This document shows, one piece after another, positions 1 to 10,246 of a stretch of DNA of 64,000 nt (its first letter is position 1; the number at the start of each line of letters is the position of its first letter). A program made the position numbers and the translations under genes. The notes under the pieces were generated by a model. That model ran no database searches and had not been told where the DNA came from. It saw only the letters and a program-made list of their open reading frames with translations. Origin of the DNA: MFD04580-c1 sp963702995 (GTDB lineage: Bacteria; Planctomycetota; Phycisphaerae; Tepidisphaerales; Tepidisphaeraceae); assembly GCA_963702995.1 (NCBI GenBank), contig OY969783.1, forward strand, positions 3,534,001 to 3,598,000. The letters run 5' to 3'.

Positions 1-1046
1 CCGTAGACGCTCTCAAGCACCCCCGACAACTCGCTGGGCTCGAGCCCCTCAACGCGAACGGAAAAAACGCCGATCCGGTCCCTGACACCCTGCGGGCCGT
101 AGTAGGTGAGCCCCTCGACGCCGCTCACGCCGTTCAGGAACATGCGCGTCAGGTCCATTTCATCGGCCGCCAGCTTTTCGACGGTCTGCTCGGTCACCCA
201 CTTCACCCCTTCGCTCAGACCGACGATGCCGATCGCGTTGTGGCTCCCGGGCTCGTACTTGTCTGGCAGGAAATCGGGTTGAACGGCGAACTCGCTCGCC
301 GACCCGGTCCCACCCTCCCGCAGCGGCCGCAGGAGCTTCTCGAGCCCGGGGCGGATGTAGAGAAACCCCGTCCCCAGCGGGCCGAATAGCGCCTTATGCC
401 CCGGCGCCGCCAGCAGGTCGATCTGGTCGGCCTGGACGTCGATCGGCACGTGGCCCGCCGACTGGGCCGCGTCCACGATTAAGGGGACGCCCGCTTCGCG
501 CGCGATCGTACCGATCTCGCGGATCGGCTGGACCGTCCCGGTGACGTTGCTGACGTGGGTGATGGCAATCATCCGCGTGTCGGGCTGGATCGCCCGCCGG
601 ATGTCGCCCGGGTCAACCAGGCCGTTGCGGCTGTCAACCGGGACGCGGGTTTGAGTCAGGAGGCCCGCCGCTTCCATTGCGTGGAGCGGCCGCAGGATCG
701 AGTTGTGGTCGATGTGCGTGCAAATCGCGTGGTTCGCCGCCGAAGGGCGTACGAGCCCCTTCATCGCGAGGTTCAGCGCGTCGGAGCAGTTCAGCGTGAA
801 GATGAAATGTTCGGCTCGCTCGCCATGGAACAGCCGCTTGAGCCGGCGCCGGCATTCGGCGATGAGGCTTCCGGTGTCGATCGCCTCCCGATAGGCGCCG
901 CGGCCGGCGCTGGCGCCCAGCTCGTTAGCGTATCGCACCATCGCATCCAGGACCGCGCACGGCTTGGGGAAGCTGGTGGCCGCGTTGTCCAGGTAGAGCC
1001 TGCGCGGGGCAAAAACTGGGTCGGATGGAGGGGTCTTGGGGTGCAT
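1..1046 (-). CDS. Cysteine desulfurase-family class V aminotransferase (3' end off window)
   Basis: PLP-dependent fold-type I enzyme of the aminotransferase class V/cysteine desulfurase family, cytosolic, expected to mobilise sulfur (or selenium) from cysteine. The reading frame is open from an ATG at 1046 to the left edge, about 348 codons. The N-terminus reads LYLDNAATSFPKP, then AGRGAYREA, IVDAAQSAGHVPIDV (the PLP-binding Asp region) and GHKALFGPLGTGFLY, where Lys218 is the expected Schiff-base lysine. The C-terminal part is missing, so the catalytic Cys loop cannot be judged. No clear Shine-Dalgarno precedes the ATG. The subfamily resembles the cysteine desulfurase-like group rather than housekeeping IscS; that is from motif style only. 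Confidence 0.85.
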   Translation of the reverse strand, partial: MHPKTPPSDPVFAPRRLYLDNAATSFPKPCAVLDAMVRYANELGASAGRGAYREAIDTGSLIAECRRRLKRLFHGERAEHFIFTLNCSDALNLAMKGLVRPSAANHAICTHIDHNSILRPLHAMEAAGLLTQTRVPVDSRNGLVDPGDIRRAIQPDTRMIAITHVSNVTGTVQPIREIGTIAREAGVPLIVDAAQSAGHVPIDVQADQIDLLAAPGHKALFGPLGTGFLYIRPGLEKLLRPLREGGTGSASEFAVQPDFLPDKYEPGSHNAIGIVGLSEGVKWVTEQTVEKLAADEMDLTRMFLNGVSGVEGLTYYGPQGVRDRIGVFSVRVEGLEPSELSGVLESVY

Positions 1047-1478
1047 AATCGCGTCGGCAACGACGCGGGAGATGATAGGGCTCCCCGAATCGGCCGCCAA
1101 GCGGGGGCGGCGCCTCTCGTCGGACGGCGCCCCCGCGAGCCGCGCCCGTGAGGAAGCGGTTTCCGGCTCGGCCGCCTCGGCTGCTGCGGTCCACGGACAC
1201 GCCGCGGCTGCGTCGCCCCAACCGCTCCCTGGCCAGACTGTCTGAAAAATCCAAAAAATGCCGGAAAATCCTTCGTTTTTCGCTCAAAAACGGCGGTCGT
1301 CAGGTCGCTGTTACCGGTTTTTCGACAGTGTGTGACGGTCGCGGCTCGTTTGGCAGCCGTCCTTCCGCGGGGACGTTATTCGGCACTCGCAGGTCTACGG
1401 CGGCAATTGCCCTGCCGCCGGGAATGAGGCTGGGCGGACCGGCGGATGCGGCGATTTCGATGGCGGGCCCCGGGCGGC
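1047..1478. other. Intergenic region, no gene seen
   Basis: No open frame here resembles a protein family; overlapping frames are compositional shadows. An A/T-richer patch at about 1245-1325 lies upstream of the minus-strand desulfurase and could hold its promoter, but I cannot assign boxes. Confidence 0.5.
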
Positions 1479-2189
1479 TTACCAGAAAGACCACTGGTGA
1501 CTTCCAACGACCCAGACGCCCAGAATGAGGTTCGTGCAGGCGTGCATCAGGATGCACGCGCCGAGGCTGCGCGTGAACAGGAGCAGCCCGCCGACCATCA
1601 GCCCCCAGACAATCGCCGTCGGCCACCAGTTGCCGTGAACAAGGCAGAAGGCGAGCGAGACGATCACGAACGCCTGGAGGTCCCATTCGCCGACGCGGGC
1701 CAGCTTGAAATCGGCGGGAGCGATGATCTGTCGCCAGAGGTAGTCTCGCCAGAACAGCTCTTCCATCACCGGCACCACCAGCGTCGCCCCCGCGACCCGC
1801 GTCAGGATGAACGCCCACGCCGCAAGGTGCGAGTGAATGTCGCGGAAGGGGTCGAAGACGTCCTTCGCGTCCGGCGGTGAAAACAAACCGTTTAGCCGCG
1901 GCCACGGCCAGACGTGGTTTTGCAGCCAAAGCTGCATGGGCACCCATTGAAGAAAGCCGACGACGCCCATGACCAGGCCAAGGGGCCAATCGTTCCATCG
2001 GATCGGCGTGTAGTGCGGGCGCAGGCGGATGAGCATCGCCGCGACAACGAGCGTCCGGGCGACGTATGCATAGGGGTAGAGAGCGGGCCAGGTCGTCCCG
2101 ACGAGCACGAAGGCGAGGAAGACGGCCATCGGCGCGATATAGGCCGTGTCGTCTCGAACGCCGCGCGCCGCTTGAATGAGGTGTGCCAT
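1479..2189 (-). CDS. CAAX prenyl protease-related (CPBP) membrane metalloprotease
   Basis: Polytopic membrane protein of 236 residues related to Rce1/CPBP intramembrane proteases. Visible family motifs are the glutamate pair in PVMEELFWRDYLWRQI, a second-motif histidine in CLVHGNWWPTAIVWG and a third in LMHACTNLILGVWV, with hydrophobic stretches throughout. It resembles the CAAX protease-related group that accompanies exosortase/PEP-CTERM sorting in some bacteria. I chose the ATG at 2189: a longer upstream frame is low-complexity and overlaps the FIST gene, which ends 7 bp upstream, implying co-transcription. The substrate is unknown. Confidence 0.8.
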   Translation of the reverse strand: MAHLIQAARGVRDDTAYIAPMAVFLAFVLVGTTWPALYPYAYVARTLVVAAMLIRLRPHYTPIRWNDWPLGLVMGVVGFLQWVPMQLWLQNHVWPWPRLNGLFSPPDAKDVFDPFRDIHSHLAAWAFILTRVAGATLVVPVMEELFWRDYLWRQIIAPADFKLARVGEWDLQAFVIVSLAFCLVHGNWWPTAIVWGLMVGGLLLFTRSLGACILMHACTNLILGVWVVGSHQWSFW

Positions 2190-2196
2190 CCGGCCG

Positions 2197-3381
2197 CTAC
2201 GCCTTCGCCGGCCGGAACAGGGCGAAGCTGGCCGTATGCCCGTGAATGAAGTTCCTTCCGCCGACCGGTCCGAGTTCGCCCGCCGCGAAGAACCCGGCGA
2301 CGGGCGTCGATGGCATCGCCCCGCGAGCGGCGGCGATGTCATGGTGCGGCGTATCGAACAACTGCGACCCGCGGCCGTTGCAACTGAACAGCAGCCCCCC
2401 CGCCGCCGGGTCGGCCGCCTTCTGCGCGTCCAGGAGCAGCGACAGGTCCTCCCCGGCGGTGGCGGCGTCGCGGACGTGGAACTGGACCGTCTGCCCGGTG
2501 CGGACGAAGTCCGCGACGCTTACCGCCCCGGCCTCCTCGTCCACACCGATGACGTTGCGAACCAGGAAATCCCCGCGGCCGAACCGCTCCCGATACTCGC
2601 TGACGGCCCGACCGACAAACAGCCCATTGTTCAGATGGCGCTTCTCCCCTTCATCGAGCCCCATCACCGTCTCGCGAAGGACCGTCAGGGCGGGCTTGCC
2701 GCCGAGCTGTTCGATCACGTTGTCATGGCTGCGTGTGACGAGCATCGAGCGGCCGATCGGGCGGCATCCCTGGCTGACGATGGTCTCGACCGCGACCGGG
2801 CCGCTGATGCTCAAGCCGACGAACCCCTCCTGGAAGATCTGATCGTTGCGCATCAACACGTTGCCGCCCGGCCCGCGGGCCGAACTGGCCATCCCGCCGA
2901 TGAGCGGCGCCGTCGGCGCCGCGCCATCGAGCGCCGTAAGGAATTGGCCGATGGGCGTGGTGAAGGGGTCGCCGAAGCCAATCAGCGCGCGGGTTTCCGG
3001 GCCGTACCCGACCCGCTCCGCCAGGTCGTCGGCGTCGATCAGCAGCCGCCGCCAGTCGGTCTCGCCGCCGATGTGGAACGGGTGGATGCGGACGTCGGGC
3101 ATCTCGGCCGCCAGGACTGCGACACCCGCTTCCGCCTCGATCTCGCGATCCGCGCCGATCACCCCGTCGGCCGAGCACCCGACGATCGTCTGTGGGTCAA
3201 GCTCCAGCCAAAGCCGCTCGAGAAGCGACGCCGCTTCAGCCCGGTGATTTTCGGTGATAAAGACAAAGACCGCGTCCACTTTAAGCCCGCGCGGCCCGGC
3301 GGCCGCACGAATGGACTCGATCACGTCGATGGCCGCCCGATCGGTGGAGTCGGCGTCACTGATGGCGGAATAAAATTGCAT
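2197..3381 (-). CDS. FIST signal-transduction domain protein
   Basis: Protein of 394 residues with FIST_N followed by FIST_C, a family thought to sense small ligands such as amino acids. Supporting stretches are TIVGCSADGVIGADREIE in the N-terminal half, PLIGGMASSARGPGGN, and a C-terminal GLLFSCNGRGSQLF ... VAGFFAAGELGPVGGRNFIHGHTAS, the usual FIST_C ending. No kinase or receiver domain is attached, so it probably acts as a stand-alone ligand-binding protein. The start is the ATG at 3381 (MQFYSAISD). The longer frame upstream is arginine-rich shadow sequence. It lies 7 bp upstream of the CAAX protease gene. Confidence 0.85.
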   Translation of the reverse strand: MQFYSAISDADSTDRAAIDVIESIRAAAGPRGLKVDAVFVFITENHRAEAASLLERLWLELDPQTIVGCSADGVIGADREIEAEAGVAVLAAEMPDVRIHPFHIGGETDWRRLLIDADDLAERVGYGPETRALIGFGDPFTTPIGQFLTALDGAAPTAPLIGGMASSARGPGGNVLMRNDQIFQEGFVGLSISGPVAVETIVSQGCRPIGRSMLVTRSHDNVIEQLGGKPALTVLRETVMGLDEGEKRHLNNGLFVGRAVSEYRERFGRGDFLVRNVIGVDEEAGAVSVADFVRTGQTVQFHVRDAATAGEDLSLLLDAQKAADPAAGGLLFSCNGRGSQLFDTPHHDIAAARGAMPSTPVAGFFAAGELGPVGGRNFIHGHTASFALFRPAKA

Positions 3382-3795
3382 GGTCTGCCTCGTCCGAAGA
3401 CAGTACCACCGCAAGGGGAGAGTCAACAAGGCCCGCCGAAGTATGGCTGAACGTCGTGGGCTTCGTTTCGAGCACACCGCCCGCGCGACGCAAGACGCGG
3501 CTCGGCCACTCCCCGGGAACGCCGACGTCCCCGTCGGCTTCGACGTCGAGCCGACGACGGCGTCGGCGTTCCCGAGTTGAGTGGTCTGATTTCGCGAACT
3601 GAGATTGCGCCCCGACTGAAACCGTGATGAGACTGTTCTCCGCCTTGGCGGATCTCGGCGGTGTGGCGTCTCCGGCGCTAAGTTCTCTTCCAAGGTGCCC
3701 GCAGAAGGTCGTGAACGCAAGGATGAAAAAACGCCAGCGAATAGGCGCCAAACACCTTCCAGCCCTGGGGCGCGGAGAATTGCCCCGTGGGGCCC
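3382..3795. other. Intergenic region between lipB and the FIST gene
   Basis: About 410 bp with no credible gene. It must contain the promoter of the minus-strand FIST-CAAX pair unless these are read through from lipB. No clear terminator hairpin was found. Confidence 0.5.
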
Positions 3796-4454
3796 TCAGG
3801 CAGGCGGCGTGTGAACGTGGCCGAGCCAGGCGGTAAGCCTGTGCCTGAGGCGGGCCCTCACCTGTTCGACATCCGGGCGAACGCCGATCAGACGTTCGAT
3901 CGACGTGACCGGGCGGCCGGCCAGGCCGCAGGGGACGATCAGATCGAAGAAGCTCAGGTCGGTCGTCACATTCAGAGCCAGGCCGTGCATCGAAACGCCC
4001 CGGCGGACGCGGACGCCGATGGCGCAGACTTTGCCGGGCACGGCGTCGCCTCCTCTCGCCCAGATACCAATCGCACATCGATCGGTCTCCGCGGGGATGC
4101 CCACGTCCGCGAGCGTCCCGACGACGACTTGCTCGAGCCCGTGGACGTAGGCTCCCACCGACAGCCCATGGTCGTTCAGCCGGACGATTGGATAGGCGAC
4201 GATCTGGCCCGGGCCGTGAAAGGTGACGTCGCCGCCCCGATCAGTTTGCACGACCTCGACGCCCAACTGGGCGAGCTGATCGGCCGACGCGAGCAGGCGG
4301 CCGTCAAGCGCGCCCCGGCGGCCGAACGTGATGACCGGCGGGTGCTCGACGACGAACAGCCGCTCCTCCCCCCGGCGCGGACTTCCTCGTTGGCCGCTTC
4401 CTGGAGCGCCCATGCGTCGCGGTACGCGATCATTCCGATCTTCTCGACTCTCAT
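3796..4454 (-). CDS. lipB: Lipoyl(octanoyl) transferase LipB, frameshifted in this sequence
   Basis: Transfers octanoyl from acyl carrier protein to lipoyl domains, the first step of protein lipoylation in the cytosol. The N-terminus (MRVEKIGMIAYRDAWALQEA) lies in one frame from the ATG at 4454; the rest (ERLFVVEHPPVITFGRRG ... GGDVTFHGPGQIVAYPIVRL ... KVCAIGVRVRRGVSMHGLAL ... FFDLIVPCGLAGRPVTSIER) lies in another. The catalytic lysine (GKVCAIGVRV) and cysteine (VPCG) are both present. The shift falls at a run of six C on the plus strand (4368-4373); a seventh would restore one frame. The simplest reading is an indel error over an intact gene; a real null mutation is possible. Confidence 0.85.
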
Positions 4455-4720
4455 CGTGCATCTTATGGCGGTCGAGACGGATGGGACCTACGGATGCGAG
4501 CTTCCATGTAATCCGTCGCTTTTCACGATGCCGTGCGCACCGCCGAAGCGTCGGGCCCCGCGGCAGCCTTCGATTTTGCCGCCGTGCCCGATCGCTGGGG
4601 CTTACGGCGACGCAGGGCGAGCATCTTTCGCACTTTGGCGGCCGCTCCGCAATGCGAAGCCGCCCGCCGTGCGAGAAGCGCGGCGGGCGGCAGGTCGGTG
4701 TAGAGAGCGACGACGACTTC

Positions 4721-7700
4721 TTAATGCGGCGCGTCAACAACGATCGGGCCGCCGGACGTGTTGACCACGGTGGTCGGATGGGCGTTGGCGCCCGAACCGT
4801 AACCGAGCGGGCCGCCGCCGGGCGTCACGCCGGTGCCGCCGGACCCGCCGGTCCCGCCGCTGCCGGTGAGCGTACCGATGAGCTGCACTTCGCCGATTTC
4901 GATCGCGCCACCCGCGCCGCCGGCCGACGTGAAGATCAGCCGGTAGACCTTGTAGGACGTGGTGTTCGAGAAGGAGAAGGTCTGGGTCACGCCCGGGCCG
5001 CTGAACGCCGGGAAGGCGATCGGCGCGGCGGTGATGTTGGAGAAGGTGACGCCGTCGTTCGAGCCTTCGATCATGACCGACCCCGGGTCGGAGGTGCGCG
5101 GCAGGCTTGCGACACTGGAGTTGGTCACATCAATCGAGGTGATGATGCTCGGGCCCGACAGCGGGGCCACCTGAAGGACGTTGTTGCCGTCGGTGGCGAG
5201 GTAATCGGTTGACGGATTGTTATCGAACGCGAACGAGGCGTTGGTCCCCGGCGTGTTGACGGTGCCGATGACGTCGGTCGGGTTCGTGACGTCGTTAAGG
5301 TCGTTGGTGAATGAGCTGCCGCCGGTGCCGCCGCCGCCGGGAGGCGTCGCGGTCGGAAGGAGCTGGATGTCGTCCACGTAGGAGGTCGAACCATCGGCGC
5401 CGCTGGCGACGATTTCCAGCACATGCGAGCCTGACGTGGCGGTGAACGGAGCGCTGGTTTCGGCGGTGAAGTTCGGCGTCGCCGGCGTGCCCGTATAGAT
5501 GATCTGCTGACCCGCGGTCCCCGGGTCGAGGATGATCTGGTAGGCCGCCCCGGTCCCGACGCCCAGGGCGTCGAAGTCCTGCAAGAGGTAGTACTGGCCG
5601 GTGACGAAACCGCCGATCGTCTGGGTGATCGCCTGTGCGGCGCCCTTGCTCGGGTCGGTCGAGTCGTTGGTCAGGTAAGCGTACTGGTGGCCTTCGGGGG
5701 CGGCCGGGCTCTTGCCGGCCGCCGGGGAATTTACGATGCCGGTCGTACCGAAATACGTCCACGGGCTGCCGATGGCGTTGAGCGACGCGGCGTTGGCCGA
5801 CTTGGTGTTCGTCGGGATGGCAGGCGCCTCGAACCCGAAGTCGTTGGTGTTCAGCAGGTTCCCGGTCGTCGGAACCGTCACCACACCGGCGCCGGTGCCG
5901 GCGACAACGTTGACCGTCAGGGTCCCCATGGCCTGGGCGCCGCTGTCTTCGGCGTTGAGCAGGCCGGACATCGTCGTATTGCCCTTGGAGAGCGTCGCCT
6001 TAAACACGCCGTTCCCGGTGCCCGTGTTGAAGGAGCTGGCGCCGCCGCTGGTCGTGTTAAGGCCGCCGCCCAGTGGCGGGTTGGTGCCGGCGAGCGACAG
6101 GGTGACTCCGCCGCTGTTGATGAAGCCGGTGAAGTTAAACGTGTCGAACCCGGACAGAAGCAGCGTGCCGGTAATGTACCCGTCGGCCGACTGGGTCTTG
6201 ATGTTCAGCGTGGCCGACCGATCGTTGTTGCCGAGCACGACACCGTTTTGACCGCCGACCGCGCTGCCGGTGACTTCATCAAGGATCGTCCCGGTGAACT
6301 GGCCGGTGTATTGGGCTGTGACGTCCGGGGCATCGGAGACGTTGCCCTGGCCGATCGGCGTACCCGCGCCGCCGCCGGTGGGGGTGGGCGTGGGGGTCGG
6401 AGTCGGTGTGGGGGTGGGCGTGGGCGTCGGAGTGGGCGTGGGGGTCGTCGGCGGCCCGATCTGAACCTCGTCAACGTACGAGGTCGATCCGGCAGCGCCC
6501 GTCGAAAGGATCTCCAGGACGTGCGAGCCGTCGGTCGTGGTGAAAGGCGTGCTGGTTTCGGCCTTGAACGCAGCGGTCGTCGGGTTGCTGGTGAAGATAA
6601 GCTGTTCGGTCGCGGTGCCGGGGTCGAGGATGACCTGATACTGGGCGCCGGGGATGACGTTGTTGTTCACATCGACGCCGGCCGCATCGACGTTGGTAAA
6701 GACGTACGAAACGCCGCCGACGAAGTTGTCGATGGTCTGGGTAATCGTGGCGGCCGCCGCCGGGGGAGTTGTGCCCTGGAGATAGGCGTACTGGGCGCCT
6801 TCAACGGGGGCGGGGCCGCTCACCGTAACGGGGGTATTGACGATGCCGGAGAGGCCGCCGAACGTCCACGGCCCGCCGGGCGGGTTGGGCGTGATGGTGT
6901 CGCCGGGCTCGATCGGGGTTTCGAAGCCCTGGTCGTTGTTGCCCAGGACGTCGCCGCCGGTCCCGCCGGTGCCGCCGCCACCGCCGCCGGGCGTGGTTTC
7001 GATCTGCGTCACGGTCAGGTTGCCGCTCGCCTTGCCGCCGTTGCCTTCTTCGAAGAAGGATCCGGCGAAGACGAGGGTTGTGCCCGTCGCATCGGTTGTG
7101 ATCGTAAGCGGAGGCGCTGAAGAGCCCAGCGCCGGTGGGGTTCGTCGGGTTCGGCGATGACTGGCTGACGATGAGGAACGCCTGTGCGCCCTCGAAGTAA
7201 CCATTGACGGCGAAATTGCCCACGCCGCCGACCGTCATCGTCCCGGAAAGAGCGCCGTCGTAGGTTTGGTCGGTGATGGTCAGCACGACCGACCGGTCGT
7301 TCGTCCCGTACACGACGCCGTTGATGCCGCCGACTTTGCTCCCGCTGGATTCGTCGGAGACGGTGCCGCTGAAGGTGCCGGTGTAGGCGCCCGTCAGGTT
7401 CACCTCTCCGCCGAGGTTGCCGGGGGTCCGAACGATCGCCGCCGGCTTGACGGCCAAGGCCCGCACCGCCGACGCCTTCGACACGAACGACGCCGCCGAC
7501 ACCACCTTGCCCGCCCCGATCTTGAACTTGCCCGTGGAGCTGGTGGCACGGTTGGCGAGCGTCCCCTTCAGGACTTTGCCGTTCGCCCCGACCTTGCCCA
7601 TCAGGATGCCGGCCTTGCCGTCAATCAGCGTGAGCGTAAAGGTCTTCCCGATGACGATGCCGGTGAAGTTGGCGGTGCCGCCATAGACCGGCGATACGAT

Positions 7701-7997
7701 CGTCCCATCGACCTTGCCGTTAACCGTCTCGCTCGTGACGTTGATCGTCAGTGCTTCGGCGACCGCCTTGTGGCCCGGTGTGGTTACTTTCACCGAGCCG
7801 CTGAAATCGTGAATGATCGCGGCCGGCGAGACGGACATCATGCTGCGGGTTTCAAGGTGCTCAAAGCGCGGCGTGCCGCTGGCGGCCGCCGAGAAGAGCT
7901 GCTGCGAGGCGTGATCGCCCCCGCGCCGGGCCGCCACCGCCGCCTTGCGGGCAGGAGCCTTCGAGCCTGTGATGCGGGACGGGGTACGCGATCGCAT
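4721..7997 (-). CDS. Large modular secreted LEPR-XLL protein, frameshifted
   Basis: Secreted or surface protein of roughly 1090 residues. After a basic leader, FEHLETRSMMSV is a LEPR-XLL-like sorting motif. A beta-rich unit (TGTFSGTVSDESSGSKVGG) followed by a second unit (GFETPIEPGDT ... SHVLEILSTGAAGSTSYVDEVQI) occurs twice, the two copies separated by a (PT)n linker, giving A-B-linker-A-B. The C-terminal about 150 residues (FAFDNNPSTDYLATDG ... YKVYRLIFTSAGG) resemble an F5/8-type C (discoidin) carbohydrate-binding domain. The start is the ATG at 7997 behind GAGGAGGAACT. A frameshift near 7100-7125, inside the first A unit, separates the N-terminal and C-terminal frames. No enzymatic motif is seen; a role in the cell surface or in polysaccharide binding is inference. 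Confidence 0.75.
6378..6447 (-). repeat. Pro-Thr codon microsatellite linker
   Basis: About 12 imperfect 6-bp units coding Thr-Pro on the minus strand, inside the LEPR-XLL protein. It forms an extended linker between duplicated domain pairs and is prone to slippage. Confidence 0.85.
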
Positions 7998-8769
7998 AGT
8001 TCCTCCTCGAATGCCGTTCATGGTGCGGTCTCGTTCAAAGATGCGGCTGTCGATGATCACGCGTGCGGATGGGCCTGTTCAACCAGACATTTTCATTGCC
8101 ACTGGGCCGGCATCGACGCCCGGAGCCAGAATCAGGATCGAGTGCGGCCACTCGGCTCCATCCCTCGTGCCCTCAGTATTCACCGGATTCCGCCCGTTGC
8201 AATTCGTCGGCGACCGCAACGGCCCTGCCTCAAACGCCGACAGATGGACCGCTCCCGATTGGTAGTATACGGAGCGTCCAGCACCATCTCACTTAAATTC
8301 CGGCGGCCCAACAGCCGCGCCTCGGTGTCGCGCGCAACCCCACCGGAACGATCAGAAAGACCCGCTGGAATAGAAGTTAGGTGCTTCGCGCGACTCTCGT
8401 GAAGACCCTGCACAGCGCCGACGAACCGAGCTGACCGCGATCCCTACGCCGACCTCGTCGAAATCCGCACACTGCCCAATTTCCGAGCATATCCGCTGAC
8501 CGGGGGTTGACACAATAAAGAAATAGCCGTTGCACACCCCTGCATCTGGGCGATCCGGGGATACCTTGCGGACAATGACGGCGGCGCCAAGGCTGCCATT
8601 TCATCCGGGGATGAGGGGCGGAACGCCAGCACACACGGGGACCGCGGGTGAAACCTTGCTCACGTGATGCAAGTTGTTCGTGGATCGTTGGTTGCAGAAA
8701 TGAGAACGGGGCGCGAGGGACGCGACCCCTCGGGGAGTTTCACCGAGTCAAGCCACGGCGGCAGCCGGG
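7998..8769. other. Long intergenic region, no gene identified
   Basis: About 770 bp upstream of the minus-strand LEPR-XLL gene and downstream of the cytochrome c gene. Short frames on both strands look non-coding (biased composition, no SD, no recognisable motif). A TATACT-like hexamer on the minus strand near 8267-8272 could be part of the LEPR-XLL gene promoter, but no convincing -35 partner was found. Confidence 0.4.
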
Positions 8770-10142
8770 TTAGTTTTGCGGCCGATTCGACAGGCGGTTC
8801 CGCAGCGTCGATAGAAGGCCTTCCTGCTGGCGACTGACCTGAATCTGGAAGAAGGCGAAAGCCATCTCGTCCGTCGTCTGCTCGCCCCACCGCACCCGCT
8901 TGGGGGGGCTGCTGGGGTTGTGGACGTTCTCCGAGGAGTTGTCGAACACATAGTGCAGCTTGACGATCGTCCCGGCGGGAATGTGGATCGGCTCCTTATA
9001 GAGGTACATGTCCTGCCAATCCCAGTCCCAATCGTTGATGAAGATGAGCGGCTTCTCGGTCCCGTCCGGGAATTGGGCGTCGATCTTCACCTCCCTGCAG
9101 ATCAGGTGTGCGTGCGGGAAAACGCCGATCAGGTCCACCGGCGAGCGCACCGGGAACGAGTCATCGACGACGTAGTGATTGTCACCCGCGGCGATATCCA
9201 ACGCGCCGCGCCGGGAGGCATGGGGGAAGCTGAACGTGATCTTCTCCGGCGGCTTCTTGGCGAAGTAGAGGCCGACCGTCGATTGTTCGATCTCTTCCTT
9301 GCCCGATGGGTGAAAGTGCATCTGGAGGACAAGGTCGGCCCCCTTCTTCATCGGCCGCCCGTACCCTTCCGGAAGGAACTTGGGCGATACGCCCGGCGCC
9401 CACCCGCCCAGCCCGCCGGTCGGGATGAACCCGAGGCCGCCCCCGCGGCCCCAGCCGGGCTGGCCGTCCTTGCCGTCCAACTCGCGGCCCTGCCTCAAGC
9501 CGTCGAGAAAAAAGAGCGCGTGGTGGACGACCTTGTGATTGCCGGGCCGGAAATCAAGGGCCGTCACATACTTGTCTTCGGGCAGGTCGAGCGGGATGAC
9601 GAACATCCGGAATTGATCGCGGCCTTCGGCGTTGACCTTGAACGGCGCCGGCATCTTCACGACAAGGTCGGGCTCGCCCAGCGTCCAGCCGTCGGGGTAC
9701 TTGGGTGCGGGCGGGAGCAGCGTAGGGTCTCCCTCAGGAGCGCCTTGCTTGACCCACTCTTCGATGACCCGGACCTGCGGTTCGCTCAGCCGCCGCTCGC
9801 CGACAAAGTCGCCGTGCCCTTCAACGGGCTTCCAAGGCGGCATGTAGCGCCGCGACACCACGTCGGCGATCTGGCTCGCCCGCTTTTTCAGATCCTTGTA
9901 TGAAAGCAGGGCGAACGGAGCGACTTCCCCGGGGCGGTGGCAGCCGGAGCAGTTCTCGAAGACGATCGGGGCGACGTCCCTGGTGAATGTCACGGGCCCG
10001 CCGCCGCGGCCGAGCCCTGATCCGCTCTCGGGTTGAGCGCCGCCGCCGTCGCATGACGCGGCCGCGAGCCCATCCCCGCCAGCATCGCTCCAACCGCCAG
10101 GGCCCCAACAACCGCCGGTCGCCACAGGTTTTGCATCTTCAT
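8770..10142 (-). CDS. Exported cytochrome c / copper-monooxygenase-fold protein, frameshifted
   Basis: Periplasmic protein. A signal peptide (MKMQNLWRPAVVGALAVGAM) begins at 10142 in one frame; the mature part runs in another from about 10004, so an indel lies between them. The mature part starts with a cytochrome c-like domain: VTFTRDVAPIVFENCSGCHR is a CxxCH haem site and RRYMPPWKP a likely Met ligand. The following region resembles the copper type II ascorbate-dependent monooxygenase C-terminal fold, with GNHKVVHHALFFLDG, LVLQMHFHPSGKEE and IGVFPHAHLICREVKI supplying candidate copper histidines. It follows an exported redoxin gene by about 100 bp on the same strand. The substrate is unknown. 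Without the frameshift the length would be about 457 residues. Confidence 0.75.
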
Positions 10143-10246
10143 AAAGGCTTACCTTCGTCTGACAGAGGCTGCCCCCCTGCTTCGCATCGGCCGTCGGCTC
10201 GGCTTCTCGCCGATCAACCGCGCCGGGTCGGCCCGGGCGCCCGGCG

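Noticed and set aside
5687..7120. Long 477-residue plus-strand open frame opposite the LEPR-XLL gene
   Set aside because: Arg/Gly/Val-rich composition without motifs; it is the antisense shadow of the beta-rich protein, whose minus-strand frame has repeats, an SD and a sorting motif.
8377..8634. Small minus-strand ORFs in the 8-8.8 kb gap
   Set aside because: No SD, random-looking composition and several overlapping frames of equal quality.
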